Below are positions 54,452 through 63,098 of a DNA stretch of 64,000 nt, one piece after another. The DNA comes from Halorhabdus sp. CBA1104 (GTDB lineage: Archaea > Halobacteriota > Halobacteria > Halobacteriales > Haloarculaceae): contig NZ_CP033878.1 of assembly GCF_009690625.1 (NCBI RefSeq), forward strand, positions 682,001-746,000. The letters run 5' to 3'. Below the pieces are notes generated by a model that was given only the letters and a program-made list of their open reading frames with translations, was not told where the DNA came from and ran no database searches. Made by a program: the position numbers and the translations under genes. Position 1 is the stretch's first letter. Each line of letters begins with the position of its first letter.

Positions 54452-55953
54452 ATGGAGATTTTAGTCACTGGTGCATCAGGTTTCCTTGGAAGTCGGTATC
54501 GACATCTCATGGGAAAAAATCACGACATAGTAGGTACATTTTACCAGAATTCACAACGAAAACTCGTTCAGATGGATATAACACATAAAATAATGTCGTA
54601 ACTCGAGTTCAAGACCTAAATCCAGATACGATCGTTCATACAGCTGCGATTTCAGACCCGGATACTTGCGGTCAAAATCCTGATACAGCGGTTGAACTCA
54701 ATGAGCATGGCACAAGGAATGTCGCAGAAGCAGCGAAACGAGTAGGTGCAAAGTTAGTTTATATATCAACATCATTTGTCTTTCCAGCAAACGGAACGTA
54801 TTCACCAGACGACACACCAAACCCACAGACGGTGTATGGCCAGACGAAACACAATGGAGAACAGATAGTACAAGACGAGTTGGATGACTATATTATTATT
54901 CGCTGTCCGAAGCTCTTTGGAGCGGCTGAACTCGATGGTGTGAATGAGATAACTGAATCCATACTTCAAGCGTTCACAGAAGACGGAAAGGTCGAACTTG
55001 ACGATTCAACTGAACGCTATCCGGTTTTCGTTGATGATGTTATCTCGGCAACGCAGCGGTTGCTTGATATCGATGCACAAGGAATCTACCATATTAGTAC
55101 CCACGAACCGTACACAAAATACGAATTTGGAACGCTAGTCGCCGATATCTTTGATATGGAGGGTGAGTTGATTCCAATTGAAGGGAATCCATACGTAGAT
55201 CGGCCGTCCGGTATTGAATTGGAAACGGCTGATATTGAGCGACTTGGCGTAACGATCCAACCGGTTGAGCAGGCACTCAACACTATCAAGCACCAGCGAG
55301 GGTGTTCGTTCAAGACGATCTATTCATTCAACCCAGACGAGCTAATCGAGGGCGAAAGCGCGAGTAAGATTCGCGCGCGACTCGGCCAGGAGCTCGGCCG
55401 AAACGACGATATTGAGGCAGATATCGTCGTCCCAGTCCCCGAATCGGGGATCTATCCGGCGACGGGGTATGCCGATGAAACGGGAATTCCACTGTATCAC
55501 GGGATTATTCGAGATTACGAGACTGATAAAACTCTGTACGAGCCGAATATCGAAGATCGGACCCGAATGTTGAGGAAGAAGCTTGTGGCAGTTGAAGACA
55601 TTCTCGAAGGGGAGCGAGTGGTGATCGTAGATGAAGCGGTTATATCCGGACTTACGCTCTCAGCCGTCATCGACAAATGTCAAACTGCCGGCGCGAAGGA
55701 AATTCACGTTCGAATTCCGTCACCACCAATGCGATCCAATTGTAGTTACGGTGTTCTCTCAGAGGATGCCGATTTAATCGCAACCAACGGACACAAGAAC
55801 AAAAATGAAACTGAGAGCCAGATATCCGATCAGTTCAAATTAGACAGTATCCGGTTCTTGAGTCAAGCCAAATTTGCCAAGTGTGTACCGGGTGATTTCG
55901 GGTTCACCTGTATGGACTGTTTTACAAGCGGTGAGTACGGTAGTAAACAGTAG
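54452..55953 (+). CDS. RmlD-like SDR fused to a PurF-type phosphoribosyltransferase domain, apparent frameshift
   Basis: The first half encodes an extended SDR of the dTDP-4-dehydrorhamnose reductase type: [15 protein letters not shown] (NAD loop), [24 protein letters not shown] and the catalytic YGQTK. The second half (from about residue 300) is the C-terminal PRTase part of amidophosphoribosyltransferase without the glutaminase domain: [21 protein letters not shown], the PRPP-binding [39 protein letters not shown] and [10 protein letters not shown]. In PurF the loop reads DDSIVRGTT; here Arg is lost. The frames join at an A run at 54587-54590; one more A would give 500 continuous residues, and otherwise a stop ends the first piece at 54601. 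The domain pair is unusual. A role in making a ribosyl- or polyol-phosphate precursor is possible. Confidence 0.72.
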
Positions 55954-55954
55954 T

Positions 55955-56770
55955 ATGAAATGTGCAATCTTGGCTGCTGGGCGAGGGAGTCGGCTGGGAA
56001 GCATAACAAAAACGCTTCCAAAATTCTTTTTGAATTTTGACGGGTATAGTGTATACAAAATCAAATGAGCATAGTTGAAGATTTTTGCGACGAAGTTGTA
56101 TTGGTTCTTGGCCATGGATTTGTAGAGAAAAAAGCAGGGGTCGGAAAAATTGACCAATACGGCCAAGGAACTCAAGAAAATATCCGAGACAATATTTATC
56201 ACTGTTCACACCCTGTCGTAGAGTCTGAGATCAAAATAAATAAAATAAAAGAACAGTTGGGTATATCATTTGATATTGATATTAATATTTTAGTCATTCC
56301 GTATTGGAATGAAGTTGATAATGCGGAGTCTTGTAGGCAGGCCATGAAATTTTTCCAAGATGAGAATCTGATATTACTCTCTGGAGATAGATTTCTCTCA
56401 AAATCAGTTCTAGAAAAGCAATAAACAAGTTCGACGAAGACACTATAACGGAACCATATCATATAGTATCTGCGCTCAACAGGGTAGAAAAAATAAAACA
56501 GCTGTCAATTGGGATGAATCAGGGAGAATTATACAGTATGGCGTTTTAGAAGGATATCCAGATACGGGCGTTTTTGTCATTGATGAACGACTGACCTCCG
56601 AATCTATGCGAATATTGGAGAATAATCCTGAAAAATGGTGGCCAATTATTTTCACCGAACTTCCATCATACGTTTCTACTGTAGACCCGAGCCAGCATCA
56701 TGAAATAAATATTCCCCGAGACATTCATAACCTGAGTGGCAAATCCCAAGTATTTAAATGGGGTGAGTGA
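55955..56770 (+). pseudogene. Nucleotidyltransferase gene with three apparent frameshifts
   Basis: Joined frames encode about 270 residues starting MKCAILAAGRGSRLGSITKTLPKFFLNFDG, the nucleotide-sugar pyrophosphorylase signature with G-x-G-S-R and P-K, and going on with VVLVLGHGF, ILLSGDRF, NWDESGRIIQYGVLEGYPDTGVFVID and a C-terminal MRILENNPEKWWPIIF. Breaks lie near A runs at 56063-56065, 56414-56421 and 56488-56493, and each is mended by one added base. It starts two bases after the SDR-PRTase gene and resembles LicC/cytidylyltransferase-type enzymes, so it may activate a phosphorylated polyol or sugar with CTP for the transferase at 56828. It is either decayed or damaged by sequencing error. 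Confidence 0.7.
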
Positions 56771-56827
56771 TTATAATATTAATTCACTTTAGTACAGTAA
56801 TATACCCCAATATTTTATTTCCAGACT

Positions 56828-58078
56828 TCAGTCGATCACTTTTTCGAAGATTCTCTTACTAGCATTTCCATCTGCATGTTCAAAGAACTGATCTCGAATC
56901 TCCTGACGGCGGCCCGCATATTCATCGACGCCATTCACATTGGATTCAAGCTGTTCGAGCAACTCCTCAAAGTTGTTCACCCGGGGACCAGCGATGACGT
57001 TCTCATAATTAGGGTGGACCCCTCGTATCTCTTCATAAGTACTGTGGTCTGGTGTGTAGAAAATAACTGGTCGATCCAACAAGAGAAAGTCGAAGTAGAT
57101 CGACGAGTAATCAGTGATGAGAATATCTATCTCCGTCAGGAATTGGTGTGAATCGGTATCTGAATTAATAAGCTGGATTGAGTTACTCTCGCTAATTCCT
57201 TCACCGATGTCAAGATCTCTATGCGGCTTGATCAGTAGTTTTGCGCTATTCTGTTGAAGAAATTCTTCAGTTCGGCGCACGTCGAGTATCGTGTTGAGAT
57301 CAAGCCCTTGCCCCTCTCTTCGGGTGGGGAAATACCCAATTACCACATCAGACTGCTCAATATCTAATTGGTCTCGATCCGTATCTATACCTTCGATAGT
57401 ATTCACATCATTGACTATAGCGTCAGTTTTGGGATATCCTGTGTAGATCGATGTCCCTTCGCTCAAGCCAGTATTGAGAAATCCTGCTTCAACTCCAGAA
57501 TCAAAATACTCTCGGAAATGAGTTTCACAATATTGTGAACTGAAGACTGCATAGTCCGCACTATTCCAAGAAGCCATATCAACTAACAGGTTATCCGCTG
57601 AAGTGTGATTATCTGCCTTTAATGGAATCCCATGGCCCATTTGAATGACGGTTGCTCCGCCAGTACACCACCACGAAATGGCACCAGGTCCTGCATCAAT
57701 GGGTATGTATCCTGCACGGAGAGTATAATAACGTGCTTTCAGAGAATTTGCTGGGTAAACTTCGTATCCCATTTTTGACAGAGTTTCGTATAGCTCGCGA
57801 GACCTTGCCAACCAGATGGGTCGAATTTCATAGCAGCCGTCTTTTTCTAAGTATTGAAATAGATATCGCCGATTTTGCGAAAATTCTTGTCCAGAAGGGA
57901 AGTCTGAGAATACCCAGATCTGCTCATTTCTCCCCACCATCTGTGTGTATAGAGACACTAGTAGAAATAGGGGAAGAGTTATATAATACTTATATGATAA
58001 GAACCGTGTAGTTCTGATTATTAACTGGATCAATCCTTGATTTCTGATTATAGTGGTGATTTCACGCAGTCGTACCAT
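56828..58078 (-). CDS. CDP-glycerol glycerophosphotransferase-family protein (TagB/TagF-like)
   Basis: A 416-residue enzyme of the Glyphos_transf family, which transfers polyol phosphates from CDP-glycerol or CDP-ribitol in teichoic acid synthesis. A hydrophobic segment at about residues 31-49 could anchor it to the membrane. The catalytic part has VIQMGHGIPLK, VIGYFPTRREG, LLIKPHRDL, and the signature ILITDYSSIYFDFLLLDRPVIFYTPD followed by RGVHPNYENVIAGP. The nearby nucleotidyltransferase could make its CDP-linked donor. Base use is AT-richer than the core of the window, as in its neighbours. Confidence 0.85.
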   Translation of the reverse strand: MVRLREITTIIRNQGLIQLIIRTTRFLSYKYYITLPLFLLVSLYTQMVGRNEQIWVFSDFPSGQEFSQNRRYLFQYLEKDGCYEIRPIWLARSRELYETLSKMGYEVYPANSLKARYYTLRAGYIPIDAGPGAISWWCTGGATVIQMGHGIPLKADNHTSADNLLVDMASWNSADYAVFSSQYCETHFREYFDSGVEAGFLNTGLSEGTSIYTGYPKTDAIVNDVNTIEGIDTDRDQLDIEQSDVVIGYFPTRREGQGLDLNTILDVRRTEEFLQQNSAKLLIKPHRDLDIGEGISESNSIQLINSDTDSHQFLTEIDILITDYSSIYFDFLLLDRPVIFYTPDHSTYEEIRGVHPNYENVIAGPRVNNFEELLEQLESNVNGVDEYAGRRQEIRDQFFEHADGNASKRIFEKVID

Positions 58079-58155
58079 CTTCAGTGTGGAAGTAATTCTA
58101 ACCCCTCATTTTAATATATACGGTTTGAAAGTGAATTCTACCAATCAGTTCACGA

Positions 58156-59513
58156 CTACAAATACCCCATGTTCTCTAACTGTGTCCTTGTGCTCGAAGA
58201 GAGCTCAGATTCATCCTTAGATGGGATTTTCATTAGCCTCTCCAAATGTTTGTCCAACTCTTTGGCGAGCCCCGTGCCACTATCACCCGCAAATTCCCAA
58301 CTCGCCTTCTCCGGCGCATACACGAGCTTCGACGAGGGAGACTTCCAGATAGCATACTGCTCGAACGGGGGATAGTCGGACTCGGGGAACTCGAGGTTAT
58401 CAGTCGATTCCAGGAGGTGTACGAATGCCGACTCGCGAGATTGCTCCAATAGCGAGATACTGTTCGTCTCGGGGACATCCAACCCAGCCATCTCAAGGAT
58501 AGTCGGATACAGGTAGTTCAGCTGCACGACGTCACGACGCCGCCCCGTTTCTAGTTGCCCAGTCGGATCGTGAACGAGCAACGGTACGCGGATCAATTCG
58601 TCGGCCAGAGAGTACGAATGCCCGAACATCCCATCCTCTCCGATCAAGTCGCCGTGATCGCCGAACAGGACGATCACCGTATTCTCGTACTCGCCCAAGG
58701 ACTTCAGTCGGGCAATCAATCGCTCGATGAGCGCATCCGCGTGCAGAATCGAAGCCCGATACAGGTCCTTTGTTAGATCGAGGCGATTCTGGTCGATTTC
58801 GTATCGTCCCGTGTAGACCTCGTGGCGTTTGTCCTTGAGAGTCTCCTGATAGCGAACGTTCTCGTGGAGTTCTCTAACTCCTCGATCGCCGAACTCGCGA
58901 TAGTACTTGATGTGCGGACGATAGACGTGGTGGACGTCGTTCAAGTGGACCATGTAACAGAACGGCGAATTTCGCTCCTCTAGGCGTTTGAAGCAGTTTT
59001 TCACTGTCCTAAGTCCCTTGTACCGATGCCTGAAAAACGCTTTCCGCCCCTTCACCAGAGGTGCTTCCAGAACTTACTTCGCGCCCTTCACAAACTGGCG
59101 TCGATTGCGTTCGTCGACCCCCTGACGGATATTCGAGATTCCGGATCCGATCATTCCCGGCATTCTCGTGTGCTCGTGTTCGAACCCACGCGTCATCCCA
59201 CCGGATTTGAACCACCCGTTATGGGTGAACGAACGCGTTTCGTAGCCCGCTTCACTGAGAAGTTCGGCGAATGTCGGATGGTCCCCGAGTACTGTGTTCT
59301 CGTCGTTGACTTGGTGTTCTGTCGGATACAGGCCGGTAAAGATGGAGGTATGAACGGGAAGGGTCACATCGACAAGGGGCTCGCGCGTTCAAATACAGTC
59401 GACTCTTCGGCGAAATCGAGGAAGTCCAGCGTATCTTCTGATTCGTTCAGAAACGAACAGAAGTCATACCGGAGACTATCGACCGAAATGAGAAGGAAAT
59501 TCGGATCAGGCAT
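58156..59513 (-). pseudogene. Sulfatase/phosphotransferase-superfamily gene, frameshifted and with an internal stop
   Basis: Joined frames give about 452 residues: MPDPNFLLISVDSLRYDF with the first metal Asp, then ERASPL and VTLPVHTSIFTGLYPTEH, DRGVRELHENV and VIVLFGDHGDLIGEDGMFGHSY with the late metal Asp-His pair. The residue nine before the TG of IFTG, where sulfatases have Cys or Ser, is Thr. One frameshift lies at the run of four C (plus-strand G at 59376-59379); a fifth C restores the frame. A separate in-frame TAA at 59074-59076 follows QFVKGAK. The single homopolymer error could be artefact, but the stop codon makes real inactivation more likely. It resembles the intact enzyme at 61671. 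Confidence 0.7.
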
Positions 59514-59574
59514 ATCCGTGACTCGTAGTCAACAGTCAATATGGTTTTGAAATATGAGAGTGAGCTTGATCTCT

Positions 59575-60492
59575 TCAGCGATACCCAAGAGATTCGAGAC
59601 GGTCGTTTACCGTTGTATCCACTTCCGATCCATCTTTCGTCACCGAAGGCGTTCGCGTCCGTTCGTCGTTCGCACTCGTCGTAATCCACGGAACAGTTTT
59701 GACACAGTCGATTGGGACGCCAAGCGGATGATCGTACACGCCCCACTCCCCCATGGCGTTCCCGTGGTCCGCCGTAATAGCGACGGTGTCTGCATCTACG
59801 TTCGCTAACAAAACCTCGACGTGATCCAGTACGTATCGGAGATTCTCGATGTACGACTCCCAGATCTCGTCCCTGTCTCCTCTACCGACCATCAATCCTT
59901 TCCAGACGTTGTCAAACTTGTTCCCATGACCAAGCGGTTCTGGAATGCTAGGGAAGTGCGGTTGCATGTAGTGGACGATCATCCGGTCACGAGAGTCTCC
60001 GTATTTTCGTCCGGCTTCAATGGCAACGTCAGTGACAGTGTCCGCAAGTACAGTCCCATGGTCACTATCCCACCCATAGTTGTACACGTCCTCAAATCCG
60101 AGAAACGGTTGATTCTCAACTGCCGAGCTATGTTGGTTCGCAGAAACGTAGACAGTGTTTCGTACCTCCGTTTCGTATTCTTCGGTGAACGTGGTTCGCA
60201 TCCACTCTCCTGACGTCGATGCTGTCGATCGATGGGTGTCAAGTTCGGTCAGAAACGTGTACTCGTCGATCACTTCTTCCATTGCATCAACCCGACAGGC
60301 GTCGAGAACAACGAGTAAATCCCACTCATACTCGTAAATATTTGTTCCAGATTCGAACAGTGGCGAGGCTCGGCGGAGCACACCCATCCACGCCTGATCG
60401 AGAATATATCGAGCCCCAAGAACCCCTTCTTCATCAATCCATTCTTTTGACGTTTCCACGAAATCTCGAAAGCTCATTTCTTGAGAAGACAA
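59575..60492 (-). CDS. Alkaline phosphatase/sulfatase-superfamily protein, first tandem copy
   Basis: A 305-residue protein of the alkaline-phosphatase-like superfamily found in haloarchaeal surface loci. It has DLLVVLDACRVD with a metal Asp, a Ser/Thr-rich STASTSGEWMRTTFTEEY where a nucleophile is expected, MIVHYMQPHFPSIP, and ITADHGNAMGEWGVYDHP with the late metal ligands. No membrane span is seen. It shares its layout with the next gene, so the two are tandem paralogues. It may transfer or remove phosphate or sulfate groups on the surface glycan. Confidence 0.75.
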   Translation of the reverse strand: MSSQEMSFRDFVETSKEWIDEEGVLGARYILDQAWMGVLRRASPLFESGTNIYEYEWDLLVVLDACRVDAMEEVIDEYTFLTELDTHRSTASTSGEWMRTTFTEEYETEVRNTVYVSANQHSSAVENQPFLGFEDVYNYGWDSDHGTVLADTVTDVAIEAGRKYGDSRDRMIVHYMQPHFPSIPEPLGHGNKFDNVWKGLMVGRGDRDEIWESYIENLRYVLDHVEVLLANVDADTVAITADHGNAMGEWGVYDHPLGVPIDCVKTVPWITTSANDERTRTPSVTKDGSEVDTTVNDRLESLGYR

Positions 60493-60544
60493 AGAAACTA
60501 CTGGATGATATTTGGTTCGCTCTCGTCACAACACACTGTCGCGA

Positions 60545-61546
60545 TCAAACATACCCGAGATCTCGAAGGTGATCCTCAATATTTGTAATTTCGACATCAT
60601 CATCGAGATATTCTCCGGACGGGACGTACGCTCCAGTATCCTTCGCTGAGGACTCCACCCACGGAACCTTCTTCACACACGGCAACAGCATCCCCTCTGG
60701 ATGCCCGTAGATCGTATATTCCCCGAACGCGTTACCGTGGTCTGCCGTTACGACAACGTTCTCAGCATCAACGTTCTCCAGCAGAAGTTCGACTTCATCA
60801 AGGACGAGTCGGAGGTTTTCCTTGTATAGCTCCCAAACCTCGTCGTGGTCAGCGTCACCCGATTCGAGTAGCTTCCACCCTCTTGCCTCCACCTCAGTCG
60901 GAGATCGATCCTCTGCAAGCGCGCCAGCAATGTACGGAATATGAGGCTGCATATAGTGGGCGATCAGCCGGTCGAAGTTGGATTGCCGGGCAACCTCGAC
61001 AGTTCGATCCGTGATCGCTCTCGGCGGCACTCCAAGCTCGTCTTGATGTGCAGTCTCCCAGAGCATGTCGAGTTGACCGAAGTCCTCGGTTCCGACCGAC
61101 CGCCAGTTCGGCCAGCAGAACGGTACCGTCTCGTCCGGCGGATATTCTCGATCGATAAACGTCTCGTGGGTGTGTCCGTTCCCAGTTATGTACGCCGTGT
61201 TTTTGATTGCGTCAGCATAATTTTCGGAAAACGTTTTCGTCAACCACTCGTGCGAATGGCTACCGATGGACCACCGAGAGTCCACCGTCTCGATGAAGTC
61301 GTATTCGTCAGCGACTGACTTGAGGACGTCGACGCGGCAAGCGTCGAGAACGACGAGCAGGTCCCAGTCTTCGTCGTAAATATGCGTCCCTAGCGGCCAT
61401 CGCGATGTTACCGTGTACCAGAGTCCCAGGTACGTTGTAAACACCGCGTGAAATAGGCCTCGAAGAGGATCAGACTGAATCTGCTCACTGTGTTCGGCAA
61501 TCCAGTCCGTGAACGAACTACCCATCGTTTGTTGAACGATATCCAT
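60545..61546 (-). CDS. Alkaline phosphatase/sulfatase-superfamily protein, second tandem copy
   Basis: A 333-residue paralogue of the preceding protein: WDLLVVLDACRVDVLKSV, SIGSHSHEWLTKTFSENY, LIAHYMQPHIPYIAG and VVTADHGNAFGEYTIYGHPEG. The same DACRVD, MQPH and ADHGNA(F/M)GE signatures are kept in both copies. It is the first gene of a minus-strand series that continues through the tandem copy and the broken sulfatase to the CDP-glycerol-type transferase, and it is divergent from the gene at 61671. Substrate unknown. Confidence 0.75.
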   Translation of the reverse strand: MDIVQQTMGSSFTDWIAEHSEQIQSDPLRGLFHAVFTTYLGLWYTVTSRWPLGTHIYDEDWDLLVVLDACRVDVLKSVADEYDFIETVDSRWSIGSHSHEWLTKTFSENYADAIKNTAYITGNGHTHETFIDREYPPDETVPFCWPNWRSVGTEDFGQLDMLWETAHQDELGVPPRAITDRTVEVARQSNFDRLIAHYMQPHIPYIAGALAEDRSPTEVEARGWKLLESGDADHDEVWELYKENLRLVLDEVELLLENVDAENVVVTADHGNAFGEYTIYGHPEGMLLPCVKKVPWVESSAKDTGAYVPSGEYLDDDVEITNIEDHLRDLGYV

Positions 61547-61670
61547 AGACGATTAAAGCGATACTGGTTTCGAACAGATGTCCTCGGGAATACATAACGC
61601 CCTGAAAGGCGCTTCTCGTCTCAGCCTATGAGTCAAAAGTGCTAACTATGGTACCCGAGATTGCCAGTAC

Positions 61671-63011
61671 ATGACGGATACGAAAAATTCCGCTCCTGCG
61701 GAAGCTCTCGACAACATCATTTTGTTGTCCGCGGACTCTCTCCGATTCGATCGAATCGGCGCTACTCGAAATGGAGAACCACTCACACCTCGAATCGACG
61801 AACTCGCCGAGAACTCTCTCGAATTCCAACCTGGCGTCGCGCCCGGGCCATCTACTCGTGACACGATTCCGTCAATGCTCACAGGCAAGTACCCATCTGA
61901 GTTCGACGAGTACGGTCTGCCTGCTCCCGGGTCAGAACCGCTCACGATCGCGGAAGAACTCTCGAATCGTGGTTTCGCCACTGCCGCTCTCAGCCACAAC
62001 AATTTCACGTCTCGACGATACAACATCGACAGAGGATTTGACTTCTTCGACGACGTGAGCCCGGAAGCAAGAAAAGAAAACAATCGAGGGGCTTGGCGAC
62101 TCTACGTCCGCAATCTCATTGAAGATACGCCGCTGATGAATCTGGCCGGTCAAGCGAACAACCTTGCAATGGAATATCTCGGTCGAAGTCTCTACCTGCG
62201 AAACGAAGCAGCTGAGAACATCACTGACCGAGCACTGGAATGGATGGACGGTACCAATGACAAGCGGTTCCTGTGGGTCCACTATATGGACACACACCAC
62301 CCTTACCTCTCTCCCAAGAGAATTCAGAAGAAATTCGGACGAACGTACTCAAAGAAACACATCAAACAGCTCTCCCAGAAAACCCGCAGTGCCCAAGAGC
62401 AAATTACTGACGAAGACATCCCGGAGATGGAATACGTATACGACTGTACGGTCCGGTACGTTGACGAGCAGATTGGCCGAATTATCGATAAACTCCGCGA
62501 AGACGGCGAATTAGAACACTCCATGATAGTTGTTACCGGCGATCACGGCGAGGGATTCGGCGAGTTCGGGAAGTTCGGTCACGCGGATGAACTCTGGGAT
62601 ACGATGATAGCCGTTCCGCTTATTGTACATCATCCCGACAGACCAAGCACTAACGTAAACGGACAGGCGCCACTTCGGCTGTTACGTGAAACGATTGTCG
62701 ACGGAAGCGGCCTTTTCGATATCACTGAAAAAGGAGCAGACTACGTTTATACCGAAGTTCCGAACTATCGCGATGATATCCAGGGCGTTCGTGGTCAAGA
62801 GTACAAATTAATCGCGCGGAATGACGACCAGATCACTACACGGCTTGCCAACGTCGAAGAAGAGATCCCAATTGAAGAGGTGCCAGACATGGAATACGAG
62901 CAGTTGGAGAAGGAACTAACTCGCGATTTCGAACCAATTCAAGTAGCAGCAGATGTCGATCAACGCGAGTTCCGGGAGGATCTAGCCGCATTAGGATACC
63001 TAGAAGAATAA
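61671..63011 (+). CDS. Sulfatase-superfamily enzyme with Thr at the nucleophile position
   Basis: A 446-residue sulfatase-fold protein. The first metal Asp22 is in LLSADSLRFDRIG, PSTRDTIPSMLTG holds Thr62 where the Cys or Ser of formylglycine sulfatases would be (nine residues before Thr71-Gly72), VHYMDTHHPY is the central region and VTGDHGEGFGEFGKFGHADELW (Asp291, His292) gives the late ligands. A Thr nucleophile is typical of phosphotransferases and phosphodiesterases of this fold, such as lipoteichoic acid synthase, so a phosphate-handling role fits better than sulfate ester hydrolysis. It lacks the membrane helices of those enzymes. The start at 61671 follows a 124-base divergent region. 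Confidence 0.78.
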   Translation: MTDTKNSAPAEALDNIILLSADSLRFDRIGATRNGEPLTPRIDELAENSLEFQPGVAPGPSTRDTIPSMLTGKYPSEFDEYGLPAPGSEPLTIAEELSNRGFATAALSHNNFTSRRYNIDRGFDFFDDVSPEARKENNRGAWRLYVRNLIEDTPLMNLAGQANNLAMEYLGRSLYLRNEAAENITDRALEWMDGTNDKRFLWVHYMDTHHPYLSPKRIQKKFGRTYSKKHIKQLSQKTRSAQEQITDEDIPEMEYVYDCTVRYVDEQIGRIIDKLREDGELEHSMIVVTGDHGEGFGEFGKFGHADELWDTMIAVPLIVHHPDRPSTNVNGQAPLRLLRETIVDGSGLFDITEKGADYVYTEVPNYRDDIQGVRGQEYKLIARNDDQITTRLANVEEEIPIEEVPDMEYEQLEKELTRDFEPIQVAADVDQREFREDLAALGYLEE

Positions 63012-63098
63012 CATGATAGAACAATTCAGCTATCTTCTCGCTTTTGTCGAATTTGTTGCTTGGCGGTCGAAGAGGCGTTTTCTGCTTGAGCCGACCGA

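Noticed and set aside
55955-56424. Calling the nucleotidyltransferase fragments as two separate small genes
   Set aside because: Joined frames form one family-like protein, so the pieces belong to one interrupted gene.
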